Assembly: GCF_000767465.1 (NCBI RefSeq)
Contig: NZ_CP009291.1
Span: 3,576,501-3,640,500 of the forward strand
From: Novosphingobium pentaromativorans US6-1
GTDB taxonomy: Bacteria; Pseudomonadota; Alphaproteobacteria; Sphingomonadales; Sphingomonadaceae
Length of the DNA stretch: 64,000 nucleotides
Direction of reading: 5' to 3'
Made by a program: the position numbers and the translations under genes. Every line of letters starts with the position of its first letter. The first letter of the stretch is position 1. Positions 35,676-44,919 of this stretch are shown here, one piece after another. A model generated the notes under the pieces. It did not search any database. It had not been told where the DNA came from and saw only the letters and a list, made by a program, of their open reading frames with translations.

Positions 35676-35723
35676 GGCCGGACGGCGTCGAAAGACAATG
35701 GCTGACGCGCAAGGCGCTCCGGC

Positions 35724-36482
35724 ATGAAAGCTGGAGAGGTCGTCCTGATTACCGGTGCGACTGGCGGGATCGGTTCGGAGATCGCCCGCCAGGCAGCCGC
35801 GACGGGCGCTACCGTCGCGGTCCACGGTTCACGCGGGGAGACGGTTCAGGCACTGATCGATCGCTTGAAGGACGAGTGTCCCGGAGCGCAACTCATGGCT
35901 GTGCCAGCCGATTTCGATCAGCCCAATGCGATGGAGAAAGCCATCGCTTCGGTTGCTGACAGGGCCGGCCGCCTGGACGCCGTCATTCATTGTGCCACGT
36001 CGGGGAAGGGTGGAAAGGGCATTACCGGTCCATTCGCCACAACCGACCCGGAACGCTACACGCAGCTCGTAGACAATGGGCTCGCCCGGTTTCAGCGTCT
36101 GTGTGCGGCTTCCTTACCCTTTCTTGCGCGTCAGGGCGGCACGATCATTGCCTTTACCTCGGATGCGGGACGGTTTGCAGCACCGCGTCAGTCACTCGTG
36201 GCGGCAACCGCTGGCGGGGTCATGACGTTCATTCGCAATCTCGCGATGGAAGTGGCGCGCGATGGGGTTCGCGTGCATGGCATTGCGCCAACCTTCGTCA
36301 GGGATACGCCCGTGTTCGAGGCGCTCGCGCAAGCGGGTCGGGCCGAGACCGCACAAAAGCGCGCCGGGCTGGGGCTTCCTGCGCCTGGTGATATTGCGCC
36401 GATCGTCGTGTTTCTGTGCGGTGAAGGCGCCGCCAGGATTACCGGCCAGATCATCAGCATCAACGGTGGATTGAACGCCTAG
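35724..36482 (+). CDS. SDR-family protein without the catalytic Tyr and Lys
   Basis: A 252-residue SDR with an intact coenzyme loop (GATGGIGSEIARQ, residues 11-23) and Ser146 in FTSDAG, but the Tyr-x-x-x-Lys pair is replaced by Leu158 and Thr162 in SLVAATAGG. It ends with the normal ITGQIISINGGLNA. It may bind NAD(P) and serve as a partner of the active SDR encoded upstream, or be a non-redox enzyme. The last 4 bases overlap the end of the convergent hydrolase gene. Confidence 0.82.
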   Translation: MKAGEVVLITGATGGIGSEIARQAAATGATVAVHGSRGETVQALIDRLKDECPGAQLMAVPADFDQPNAMEKAIASVADRAGRLDAVIHCATSGKGGKGITGPFATTDPERYTQLVDNGLARFQRLCAASLPFLARQGGTIIAFTSDAGRFAAPRQSLVAATAGGVMTFIRNLAMEVARDGVRVHGIAPTFVRDTPVFEALAQAGRAETAQKRAGLGLPAPGDIAPIVVFLCGEGAARITGQIISINGGLNA

Positions 36483-37462
36483 CATTCGTCGGCATTTGGA
36501 GGCCAGTTGCCGACAAGATCCTGGAGGGCAGCCAGAAAGGCGAGTGGCTGGTCCAGCATCAGATGATGCCCTGCCTCCGGTATGCAGATGAAGGGCGTGC
36601 CGGCAGGCATATGGCTCTTTTGCATCGCAATGCGCTCTGCTGTCATCAGCGATGAGCGCTCGCCATAAATGCAGGCGATCGGGCAGGGCGGGGCTGCCAG
36701 CAAGGGCCATGCATCGTCAAGCGCTGCCTTGTGCAGGAAGCGGGGGTCGAAACGCCAGGACCAACCATCGGCCTGCTTCTTGAGCGATGCCCGGGCCACA
36801 TGGTCGAGCAGGAACAGATTGCCGCAGTCTTGCGCGGGTTTCAGCCGAAACCGGGCCAGTGCCGCCGCAAGATCGGAATAGGTTCGCGGCGCAGATCTGG
36901 GCTGGACGGATATCTCGTGCATTGCGCTCCTGACCGCTGAATCGACCAGGATCATGCCGTCGAATGCATCGGGCGCACGTTGGAGCACAGCGCTCGAAAC
37001 AATGCCGCCAAAGCTATGAGCGACCAGAAGGGGGCGCCTGCCGGATGCGCCAAGGCCAGCCGCTTCAGATGCCGCGAGCAGTTCCTCGGTTTGCATTGCG
37101 CTTGAATAAACGTCCAGCGAATCGCCGCCGCCGAGCCCCGTTACCGTGACGGCAGCCACCCGGTAATCTGCTCCAAGCTGGCTGGCGATTCCTGCCCACC
37201 AAAGCGCGTGGCCACCGGCACCGTGGACGAGCAGGATCCCCTGGCGGCCGATCTCACCCCACACCAGTGTTTCGGCATCGTACGGTCCGACTCGCAGCCT
37301 CTCGGGTTCGGCTTCGAGAGCCGATCTGAACCAGGACGGTGCCGGAGGGCGAACGCCGCCGAAGGGGGCCAGCGGGCCGAATTTGTCCGGAGGAGCAGGC
37401 AGGCCGCTTGCACCTGTGATGGAAGATGCCTGACGCACCAATTCGGCCCGATACCGGCTCAA
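36479..37462 (-). CDS. Alpha/beta hydrolase fold protein
   Basis: A 327-residue alpha/beta hydrolase. The oxyanion strand reads LVHGAGGHALWW, the nucleophile is Ser in AHSFGG and the catalytic His is in PEAGHHLM. It could hydrolyse a C-C bond of a ring-opened beta-diketone or an ester. The TTG at 37462 overlaps the stop of the upstream amidohydrolase gene (TTGA), which suggests coupled translation; the GTG at 37438 is an alternative. It is placed right next to the amidohydrolase, a common catabolic pairing. Confidence 0.83.
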   Translation of the reverse strand: MSRYRAELVRQASSITGASGLPAPPDKFGPLAPFGGVRPPAPSWFRSALEAEPERLRVGPYDAETLVWGEIGRQGILLVHGAGGHALWWAGIASQLGADYRVAAVTVTGLGGGDSLDVYSSAMQTEELLAASEAAGLGASGRRPLLVAHSFGGIVSSAVLQRAPDAFDGMILVDSAVRSAMHEISVQPRSAPRTYSDLAAALARFRLKPAQDCGNLFLLDHVARASLKKQADGWSWRFDPRFLHKAALDDAWPLLAAPPCPIACIYGERSSLMTAERIAMQKSHMPAGTPFICIPEAGHHLMLDQPLAFLAALQDLVGNWPPNADEC

Positions 37463-38646
37463 TCCCGCTTGCCTTCCAGCAGTCTCTTCAGGTTCGAACT
37501 GAACACTTTTTCTTGTTCTTCGGCTGTAAGGCTGTCGAATTCCTTGACATAGTCAAGCGGCTCGTGGGTTCCCTCAGGGTGCGGGAAATCGCTTCCGAAA
37601 AGGATGCGTTCCACCGGTAGCACGGATTTCACTTCGTCGAGGTCGTCCTCGTAGAATGGGGCGACGAAGATGTGGCGCTCGAACGTGTCGCGCGGATGCT
37701 CGTGAAATTGGCCTGGCAGGCGCCCGTAGGCCATTTCCAGCCTCTTGATCAGAGGTACGAGCCAGGATGAACCATTTTCGACAGAGGCGACCCGAAGATT
37801 GGGATGGCGCTTGAACACCCCATGGCAGATCAGCGCCGACATCGAATCCGCGATGGGACGTCCCAGCAAGTCCATCGTTTCCGAGAAGGCATTGCGGGTA
37901 AAGGCCTCGAACTCGCCCTGGCCGCCGGTCCACCATTTCGTGATCCTGTCGTATCCGCTGTCAGACGCATGCAGGCAGACCAGCAGGTTCGCTTCCGCAC
38001 ACCGTGCCCAGAAGGGGTCGAATTGCTCATATCCGAACGATGTGCTGCCGACCTGCAGTGGTACCGGAGCAGGTCGTATGGCGATTGCGCGCGCGCCCCG
38101 CGAGATCAGGTAATCGACTTCGGCAACGGCGGCGTCGACGTCGGACAGATTGACCATGCCGACGGAGAACAGCCTGTCTTCGCGGGCAAATCCCCATTCG
38201 TCGTCAAGCCATTGGTTAAGCGAATGGAAAAGGGCGGGCGCCACGCCGGCCTTATGACCCAGCCTTTCCTCGATCACCGAAGCAAGTGTCGGGAAAATCA
38301 TGGCGGCGTGGATGCCGTGCTTGTCCAGGGTCTTGAGTCGCCCTTCGCCGCTGCGCCATTCCTCGGGGGGGCGGATCGGCTTGCCGGTCATTTCACGCAG
38401 GGTCAAATTGTCTTTGTTTTCGCCCCGATACCAGGTTTCGTAGGCGCCCGGCGCTGCAACGACCTCGAACGTGGGGTTGGGAATATAGGCTGACAACTGG
38501 CCGTTGATGACCAGCTTCTTTCGCCCCTTGACCTCTGCGAAATAGAAATCGTTGGCGTAGCGAGCCGGCAAATATCGGGTAAATGCTTCTTCGGGCTCGT
38601 AAAGATGATTGTCCGCATCATACACAGGAAAGGGCAGTCTGCTCAT
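37459..38646 (-). CDS. ACMSD-type amidohydrolase (amidohydrolase 2 / COG2159 family)
   Basis: A 395-residue metal-dependent TIM-barrel protein. The N-terminal motif is YDADNHLYEPEEAF (D-x-H), His is kept in LLVCLHASDSG, and Asp in LFGSDFPHPEGTH. It would decarboxylate or hydrolyse a catabolic intermediate. GGAGAGACC stands before the ATG. It is the first gene of a two-gene unit with the alpha/beta hydrolase and divergent from the CoA-ligase operon. Confidence 0.86.
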   Translation of the reverse strand: MSRLPFPVYDADNHLYEPEEAFTRYLPARYANDFYFAEVKGRKKLVINGQLSAYIPNPTFEVVAAPGAYETWYRGENKDNLTLREMTGKPIRPPEEWRSGEGRLKTLDKHGIHAAMIFPTLASVIEERLGHKAGVAPALFHSLNQWLDDEWGFAREDRLFSVGMVNLSDVDAAVAEVDYLISRGARAIAIRPAPVPLQVGSTSFGYEQFDPFWARCAEANLLVCLHASDSGYDRITKWWTGGQGEFEAFTRNAFSETMDLLGRPIADSMSALICHGVFKRHPNLRVASVENGSSWLVPLIKRLEMAYGRLPGQFHEHPRDTFERHIFVAPFYEDDLDEVKSVLPVERILFGSDFPHPEGTHEPLDYVKEFDSLTAEEQEKVFSSNLKRLLEGKRD

Positions 38647-38940
38647 CTTGGTCTCTCCGGGGTTTGGTCGGCTTCAGCTGACTTTCTTGACCCTCGCATA
38701 GAGATAATTCATTGCTGTGCGCAAGGAGTTTTGCGTGGTCTGGAAGGCAGAATCTGCCCTGTCGACCAGCATGCGAGGCCTGCGGAATACATATATCGGC
38801 CGGTTCTGGCACCAAAACTCAACCTGTTGTTGCAATTCGGTGCGCAATTGAGCTAGCTGAAAGCGAGAGGTGCCAGCGTCCGCGCTGTTTTCGAATTGCC
38901 GGGCATGGATCGCGAAAAGTAAATACAGCGAAGGGTTTCA
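38647..38940. other. Divergent promoter region, no gene seen
   Basis: The 294 bases between the amidohydrolase (-) and the large CoA-ligase operon (+) must hold both promoters. No hairpin or convincing operator was identified. Confidence 0.5.
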
Positions 38941-40443
38941 ATGAACCTTGCAGATATCATACCACAGGTATTGCATATCGATCCAGCGGCCAACGCGATC
39001 GAATATGATGAACGCTGGGCGACCTATGGTGAACTAGCGCATGTCAGCGGTCGGATCAGCTCGCTTCTCGCTGGCATGGACCTTGCTCCGGATACGAGGG
39101 TGGGCGTTCTGTTGCGCAATCAGGGCGATCTGGTCCCGGTGCTGCTCAGTTTGTTCTCGTCCAACCTGTGCCTGGCCACTTTCAATGCATCTTCGCCCGA
39201 TGCAAAGCTGGTCGACGATCTCGGCAGGGATGCCGTACCCGTATTGATCGGCACGGCGGCCGACATCGCGCGCGAGCCAGTGCGTGCTGCGGCGCGTGAT
39301 ACCGGAGCCGCAATCATTGCGATTGAGGGCCAGACGGTCAGTCTCGTTGAAAAGGGCGGAGCCAGCATCGCGTCCAAGCCGGTCGCGCCCGGCATTGTCA
39401 TCGAAATGCTATCCAGCGGGACAACCGGCACGCCCAAGCGCATTCCCCTCGGCAGGAAGAATTTCGAAAAGGCGCTGATGGGTGCCATGCAGTACGAAAA
39501 GGGGCGCGATCCGGATTCGCCTCCTCGACTGCGCAAGGGCGTACATCTGCAGACGGCACCGCTTGCGCACATCGCGGGGCTCATCGGGTTGATGAACAAT
39601 TTCCTTGCCGGTCGCCAGATCTGCCTGATCGACAAGTTCGACCTTGCGCATTTTCATGGCGCGATCATGCGGCACAGGCCCAAGGTGGTCAGTGCGCCGC
39701 CCGCAGCGCTACGCATGATCTTCGATGCGAATATTCCCAAGGAGGACTTCGCCAGCCTTGCGGCCTTCCGCACCGGCACCGCGCCGCTCGATCCCGATCT
39801 GGCCGATGCATTTTACGATCGTTATGCAATCCCAGTGCTCCAGAACTATGGTGCGACCGAGTTCGCGGGCGGGGTTGCCGGTTGGACGATGGACGATTTC
39901 AAGGCCCACTGGAAAGCCAAGCGCGGAAGCGTGGGACGCTTGAACAAGGGCGTCGAGGCGCATGCTGTCGACCCTGAGAGCGGACAGGTCCTGCCGCCGG
40001 GCGAGCAAGGCTTGCTCGAATTGCGCGCGCCGAACATCAAGGATGGGGTCGAGTGGATCCGCACGACCGATCTGGCGGTAGTGGATGAAGATCGGTTCCT
40101 TTTTCTGCGAGGGCGGCACGACGGCGTGATCGTGCGCGGCGGGTTCAAGATCATGCCGGACGATATTGTCAAGGCGATGCAGTCGCATCCCGCGGTGCGC
40201 GAGGCGGCGGTCGTAGGTATCAAGGATCGCCGGTTGGGCGAAGTGCCGGTGGCCGGATGGCTGGCGCGTACCGGCGCGGAGCTTCCAGAGGAGGACGCCT
40301 TTCGCAGCTGGCTCAAGGAGCGGCTGCTCCCTTATCAGGTGCCCGTTCGGATCAGGCGCCTGGACGAGTTTCCGCGCACGCCCTCGCTGAAGGTGGATCA
40401 GCCCGCACTGCGCGAGATTCTGGCGGGCGAGGTTTCGGGATGA
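38941..40443 (+). CDS. AMP-forming acyl-CoA ligase with atypical motifs
   Basis: A 500-residue ANL-superfamily ligase. The P-loop is SSGTTGTPKR (residues 158-167), where most members have PKG. Other motifs are NYGATEFAGG, RGRHDGVIVRGGFKIMPDDI and PRTPSLKVD, the last holding the C-terminal catalytic Lys position. It would activate an acid as acyl-AMP and then acyl-CoA. It leads an operon of seven genes. The paralogue at 45970-47436 shares the unusual end PRTPSLKVD. Confidence 0.88.
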   Translation: MNLADIIPQVLHIDPAANAIEYDERWATYGELAHVSGRISSLLAGMDLAPDTRVGVLLRNQGDLVPVLLSLFSSNLCLATFNASSPDAKLVDDLGRDAVPVLIGTAADIAREPVRAAARDTGAAIIAIEGQTVSLVEKGGASIASKPVAPGIVIEMLSSGTTGTPKRIPLGRKNFEKALMGAMQYEKGRDPDSPPRLRKGVHLQTAPLAHIAGLIGLMNNFLAGRQICLIDKFDLAHFHGAIMRHRPKVVSAPPAALRMIFDANIPKEDFASLAAFRTGTAPLDPDLADAFYDRYAIPVLQNYGATEFAGGVAGWTMDDFKAHWKAKRGSVGRLNKGVEAHAVDPESGQVLPPGEQGLLELRAPNIKDGVEWIRTTDLAVVDEDRFLFLRGRHDGVIVRGGFKIMPDDIVKAMQSHPAVREAAVVGIKDRRLGEVPVAGWLARTGAELPEEDAFRSWLKERLLPYQVPVRIRRLDEFPRTPSLKVDQPALREILAGEVSG

Positions 40444-40724
40444 GCGTCGCTTCCATCGCATCCGCCCGCAAGGGGCAATCGTGGGCGTATGTCCAAGACA
40501 TCCATGATATGAAGGTCGACGTTCGCGCTGCGCGCGAGACGATCAGGCCCATGACGGCGAGGCAAGGAAATCCAATCGATGAGACGGCGCTGATGGTTTC
40601 GGGCTACGGTGCACCGGCATTCAAGCGGATCGCTCGGTGTTCCTTCGCCTGGCCAGGGAAGCGCGCTGCCTCTGGCAGTCGTCTGCCCATCGTCATTCAC
40701 GCGCATCAAGGCCGCTTCGCATGA
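40440..40724 (+). CDS. Small protein of unknown function between two CoA-ligase genes
   Basis: A 94-residue frame. Its ATG overlaps the stop of the upstream ligase gene (ATGA at 40440-40443) and its stop overlaps the ATG of the next ligase gene (ATGA at 40721-40724). Exact 4-base overlap at both ends is hard to get by chance and argues that it is translated. The first 60 residues are mixed charged (ARKGQSWAYVQDIHDMKVDV); the rest is basic (IARCSFAWPGKRAASGSRL). No known domain, signal peptide or membrane segment was recognised. It might be a truncated remnant. Confidence 0.6.
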   Translation: MSVASIASARKGQSWAYVQDIHDMKVDVRAARETIRPMTARQGNPIDETALMVSGYGAPAFKRIARCSFAWPGKRAASGSRLPIVIHAHQGRFA

Positions 40725-42292
40725 ACAATCCTACGCAAGCACCGAGTGTCCATCCCAGCCACTGGGCGATGTCCCACCCCGACATGACGGCTGTGATCAG
40801 CGTCGAGAGCGGCGAGGAACTGACTTACGCCGCTCTGGAGACGGCTACCAGACGGGATGCCCAATTGCTTCGCTCGCTGGGCCTCAAGCGGGGAGACACC
40901 TTTGCGCTGTGGTCGCGCAACAATGCGCGGGTGTTGGAAATCAACCTCGCATTGCAGCGCTCCGGGCTTTACATGGTGCCATTGCCGGTGCGCCTGAAGA
41001 AGGCCGAGGCTGCCTATATCGTGGGCGACAGTGCGGCGCAGGTCCTGATTGTGGACGCCTCGATAGCCGAAGCTGTCGCGCTCGCTAAGGATATCGAGGC
41101 ACTTTGCCCCAATGTCCGCCATGTCTATTGTCTCTATGACGATGTCGACGGGATCGAGCGCTGGGAAACGGCAAGCGCGGCAATGCCCGATGCGATGATT
41201 GACGATCCCTCGACCGGCGCGCCGATGGTCTATTCATCGGGCACGACAGGGCGGCCCAAGGGGGTGCGTCACCCATTGCCGGAAGGCCCGTTTGACGAAG
41301 AACATGCTTATGCCAAGCTGCACGGCAACCGCTATTCGGTCGAGCCGGGATCGATTTTTCTTCTGTCCTCGCCGCTCTATCATGCCGGGCCACTGGCCTT
41401 TGCACTTGCGGAGCTGAGGAATGGCGGCACCGTCTTGCTGTTCGACAAGTTCGACGCGGAAAAGGTGCTGGCGGCGATCGACCGCTACAAGGTCAAGCGC
41501 GCGCAATTTGTGCCCACCATGCTGATCCGCATGCTCAAATTGCCCGAGGCCGTGCGCGAAAGCTATGACCACTCGTCGTTGGAGGCGGTGATTCACTCGG
41601 CGGCGCCCTGTCCGATCGATGCCAAGCGCGCCGCGATCGAATGGCTGGGACCGATCCTGCATGAGATCTATGGTGGATCGGAAAATGCCGGATCGACGCT
41701 GATCGACAGCCATGAATGGTTACGCAAGCCGGGCTCGGTCGGCAGGCCGATGGTCGGAAAGTTCCATATCTGCGGGGAGGATGGCCGCGAATTGCCGGTT
41801 GGCGAAAGCGGAGCGATCTATTTCTCCGGCGGAAAGACGTTCGAGTATCTGAACGATCCGGAAAAATCGAAGGATGCGCGCCATCCAGACAATCCCGGTT
41901 GGCTCACCTTCGGCGATATCGGCTATGTCGATGAAGACGGCTATCTCTACCTGACGGATCGCAAGAGTTTCATGATTATATCCGGCGGTGTGAACATCTA
42001 TCCGCAGGAGACCGAGAACCTCCTGATCATGCATCCCGGCGTCGCGGATGCCGCCGTTTTCGGAGTGCCCGATCCCGATATGGGGGAGCAGGTCAAGGCA
42101 GTGGTCCAGCCTGCCGACTGGACCAATGCGAACGAGGACTTCGCAAAGGAGCTCACGGATTATTGCCTCGCATCGCTGGCACCCCACAAGTGCCCGCGCT
42201 CGATCGATTTCGAGCGGGCCCTCCCGCGCGATGCCACGGGGAAATTGTTCAAGCGTGAGCTGCGCAAACGATATCTGGAAAATTCCGAATAG
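40721..42292 (+). CDS. AMP-forming acyl-CoA ligase (fatty-acid/aryl-acid type)
   Basis: A 523-residue ANL ligase with canonical motifs: SSGTTGRPKGVRH, YGGSENAG, TFGDIGYVDEDGYLYLTDRK, SGGVNIYPQETENLL, and ATGKLFKREL with the C-terminal catalytic Lys. It would make a CoA thioester with ATP to AMP. ATG 40721 overlaps the stop of the 94-residue gene. It differs in sequence from the two other ligases of the operon and is probably directed to another acid. Confidence 0.9.
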   Translation: MNNPTQAPSVHPSHWAMSHPDMTAVISVESGEELTYAALETATRRDAQLLRSLGLKRGDTFALWSRNNARVLEINLALQRSGLYMVPLPVRLKKAEAAYIVGDSAAQVLIVDASIAEAVALAKDIEALCPNVRHVYCLYDDVDGIERWETASAAMPDAMIDDPSTGAPMVYSSGTTGRPKGVRHPLPEGPFDEEHAYAKLHGNRYSVEPGSIFLLSSPLYHAGPLAFALAELRNGGTVLLFDKFDAEKVLAAIDRYKVKRAQFVPTMLIRMLKLPEAVRESYDHSSLEAVIHSAAPCPIDAKRAAIEWLGPILHEIYGGSENAGSTLIDSHEWLRKPGSVGRPMVGKFHICGEDGRELPVGESGAIYFSGGKTFEYLNDPEKSKDARHPDNPGWLTFGDIGYVDEDGYLYLTDRKSFMIISGGVNIYPQETENLLIMHPGVADAAVFGVPDPDMGEQVKAVVQPADWTNANEDFAKELTDYCLASLAPHKCPRSIDFERALPRDATGKLFKRELRKRYLENSE

Positions 42293-42367
42293 TGGCACAT
42301 AGACGCTCTTCGCGAACGACAAGTTGATGTTGTACCAATGCCAAAGGCTACCATTGAGAGGATGACC

Positions 42368-43801
42368 ATGTACACCTACCGCGAATTCTACATCGGCGGT
42401 CAATGGACAAAACCGGAGGGGGCCGGGACGCTGGACGTAATCCGTCCTTCCGACGAACAGGTCTGCGGCACGATCGCGCTGGCCAGCGACGTGGACGTCG
42501 ACAAGGCCGTTGCAGCAGCGCGACGCGCGTTCGACAGTTACTCGCAAACCAGCCGCGAGGAGCGTATGGCGCTCCTGGACCGGGTGATCGCCGAATATCA
42601 GAAGCGCTTGCCGGATCTGGCGAAGGCTGTGACCGAAGAGATGGGCGCGCCTGCCTGGCTCGCGCAGAAGGCGCAGGCCACGCTCGCGCTTGCCCATCTG
42701 ACCACCGCGCGCAAGGTGCTCGAAACCTACGCGTTCGAGGAAAGCATGGGCACGACGCAAGTGGTGAAGGAGCCGATCGGCGTTTGCGGTTTCATCACGC
42801 CGTGGAACTGGCCGCTCAACCAGATTGCGTGCAAGGTCGCCCCGGCGCTGGCCACGGGTTGCACGATGGTGCTCAAGCCGTCGGAAGTCGCGCCTTTCTC
42901 CGCTGCGATCTTTGCTGAGATCATGGACGCTGCGGGCGTTCCTGCAGGTGTATTCAACATGATCAATGGCGATGGCCCCGGTGCCGGCGCGGCGTTGAGC
43001 GCGCACCCGGACGTCGACATGATTTCCTTCACCGGATCGACCCGGGCAGGGATCGAGATTGCGCGCGCTGCCGCGCCTACGATCAAGCGCGTGCATCAGG
43101 AGCTGGGAGGGAAATCCCCCAATATCGTGCTGGACGATGCGGATATTCAGAGTGCCGTCGCCAGTGGCGTGAGCACGATGATGCTGAATTCGGGCCAATC
43201 GTGCAACGCGCCTACGCGGATGCTGGTGCCGCATGGCCGAATGGACGAGGTCAAGGCCATAGCCAAGGCAACGGCGGAGGCGTTTACCGTCGGTGATCCC
43301 AATGGCGATGTGAAGATGGGGCCGGTCGTCTCCGAAGTGCAGTGGAACAAGATCCAGGGCCTGATCCAGGCCGGCATCGAGGAAGGGGCAACGTTGGTCA
43401 CAGGCGGTACCGGTCGGCCTGACGGCCTTGACGCGGGCTACTATGTGAAACCCACTGTCTTTGCAGATGTCACCAACGACATGCGGATCGCGCGTGAAGA
43501 GATTTTCGGCCCGGTGCTGGTCGTGATCGGTTACGGGGACGAGGACGAGGCGGTCCGGATAGCCAATGATACGCCTTATGGCCTGGCTGCCTATGTCCAG
43601 GGAACGGATATCGACAATGTCCGCAAGGTCGCGTCGCGACTGCGCGCGGGCCAGGTCGTCCTCAATGGCAGCGGTACGGATTTCGGTGCCCCCTTCGGAG
43701 GCTACAAGCAATCGGGTAACGGCCGCGAATGGGGCGCACACGCCTTTGGAGAGTTTCTCGAGACCAAAGCGGTGCTGGGGTACGCCCAGGCGGCCGAATA
43801 G
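42368..43801 (+). CDS. Aldehyde dehydrogenase (ALDH superfamily)
   Basis: A 477-residue ALDH with Glu in QELGGKSPN, catalytic Cys279 in NSGQSCNAPT, and EEIFGPVLVVIGYGDEDEAV. PWNWPLNQ and FTGSTRAG are the other standard blocks. The ATG at 42368 has GAGAGG 6 bases upstream; two nearby ATGs (42338 and 42362) are less well placed. It is located between a CoA ligase and E1 alpha, which suggests that it oxidises the aldehyde released by the E1 enzyme. Confidence 0.9.
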   Translation: MYTYREFYIGGQWTKPEGAGTLDVIRPSDEQVCGTIALASDVDVDKAVAAARRAFDSYSQTSREERMALLDRVIAEYQKRLPDLAKAVTEEMGAPAWLAQKAQATLALAHLTTARKVLETYAFEESMGTTQVVKEPIGVCGFITPWNWPLNQIACKVAPALATGCTMVLKPSEVAPFSAAIFAEIMDAAGVPAGVFNMINGDGPGAGAALSAHPDVDMISFTGSTRAGIEIARAAAPTIKRVHQELGGKSPNIVLDDADIQSAVASGVSTMMLNSGQSCNAPTRMLVPHGRMDEVKAIAKATAEAFTVGDPNGDVKMGPVVSEVQWNKIQGLIQAGIEEGATLVTGGTGRPDGLDAGYYVKPTVFADVTNDMRIAREEIFGPVLVVIGYGDEDEAVRIANDTPYGLAAYVQGTDIDNVRKVASRLRAGQVVLNGSGTDFGAPFGGYKQSGNGREWGAHAFGEFLETKAVLGYAQAAE

Positions 43802-43875
43802 CCGGACCCCGAAAGGGCTTCCCGGCAGTCGCCGGACAAGCGCAGCACGGTCACGCGAAAGAAATTTGGGAGATC

Positions 43876-44919
43876 ATGATGTCCGCAAGCAAAGATACCG
43901 AGGGGCGTGAAAACGCCGGCGTACTGGACGCCGCCAAGCAACTTGAAATCTATCGGCGGATGACGCTGATCATGCAGAATGACGAGGCTGCTCGAAAGGC
44001 GATCCGTTCGGGTCGGCTGATGATGCCCTATTATTCGCCGCGCGGTCAGGAAGTCATACCTTCGGCGATTTCGGTGAACCTCAATGCCGATGACAAGATC
44101 TGCACGATCTATCGCGGCACGCATGACATGTTGGCCAAGGGGGTGCCGCTCAAGCAGCTCTGGGCGGAAATCGCCGGGCGGGTGGAAGGCACGTGCAAGG
44201 GCAAGGGCGGCCCTATGCATATCACGCATCCGGCTTCCGGTGCGATGCTGACCACGGGGATCGTCGGCTCGTCCATGCCGATTGCCAATGGCATCGGATG
44301 GGGGGCCAAGCTCTTGGGCAAGGGCCAGGTGGTGGTCGCCTATTTCGGTGACGGCGCTTCCAATATCGGCGCGTTCCACGAATCGCTCAACATGGCGTCA
44401 GTATGGAAACTGCCGGTCATTTTCGTGTGTCAGAACAATCAGTTCGGTGAGCATACTCGTTATGACGTCGCGACCTCGGTCGACAAGATCTCGAAGCGCG
44501 CGGCAGGTTATTCGATGCCCGGCGTCACTGTTGACGGAAACGATCCGTTCGCAGTCCATGCCGCCGCATGGGAAGCGATCGAACGTGCGCGGGAAGGCGG
44601 GGGACCGACCCTGATCGAATGTATCACCTATCGCTTTCACGGCCATGTCTTCGGTGACGACGATTTCTACATGGATCCCGAAGTCAAGAAGGCCGCGATG
44701 GAGGCCGATCCTGTCCCTGCCTTCCGTGCGAAGCTGATTGCGGGTGGAGTGGCCAGCGAAGCCGAGCTGGCGGAGATGGAAGCAGGTATCGCCGCCGAAA
44801 TCGAAGAGGCCATCCAGTTCGCCCTCAATTCGGAACGCCCGCCGGTCGAGGAACTGGTGCGCGATGTCTATGCGGACGACACAATCAGTGCGTCCATCAG
44901 TGCGGGAGTGAGCCGATGA
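43876..44919 (+). CDS. TPP-dependent dehydrogenase E1 component, alpha subunit
   Basis: A 347-residue E1 alpha subunit of the 2-oxoacid / acetoin dehydrogenase family. The thiamine pyrophosphate motif runs from GDG at residues 158-160 to NN at 187-188. PMHITHPASGAM and SSMPIANGIG are also typical. GGGAG precedes ATG 43876. The end overlaps the beta-subunit start (ATGA). No E2 lipoyl transferase or E3 gene follows, so the E1 may work with general partners or by itself, cleaving an alpha-hydroxyketone or 2-oxoacid to an aldehyde. Confidence 0.9.
   Translation: MMSASKDTEGRENAGVLDAAKQLEIYRRMTLIMQNDEAARKAIRSGRLMMPYYSPRGQEVIPSAISVNLNADDKICTIYRGTHDMLAKGVPLKQLWAEIAGRVEGTCKGKGGPMHITHPASGAMLTTGIVGSSMPIANGIGWGAKLLGKGQVVVAYFGDGASNIGAFHESLNMASVWKLPVIFVCQNNQFGEHTRYDVATSVDKISKRAAGYSMPGVTVDGNDPFAVHAAAWEAIERAREGGGPTLIECITYRFHGHVFGDDDFYMDPEVKKAAMEADPVPAFRAKLIAGGVASEAELAEMEAGIAAEIEEAIQFALNSERPPVEELVRDVYADDTISASISAGVSR

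Noticed and set aside
41720..43741. 673-codon minus-strand frame
   Set aside because: Covers antisense of a CoA ligase and an ALDH; a long shadow caused by codon bias.
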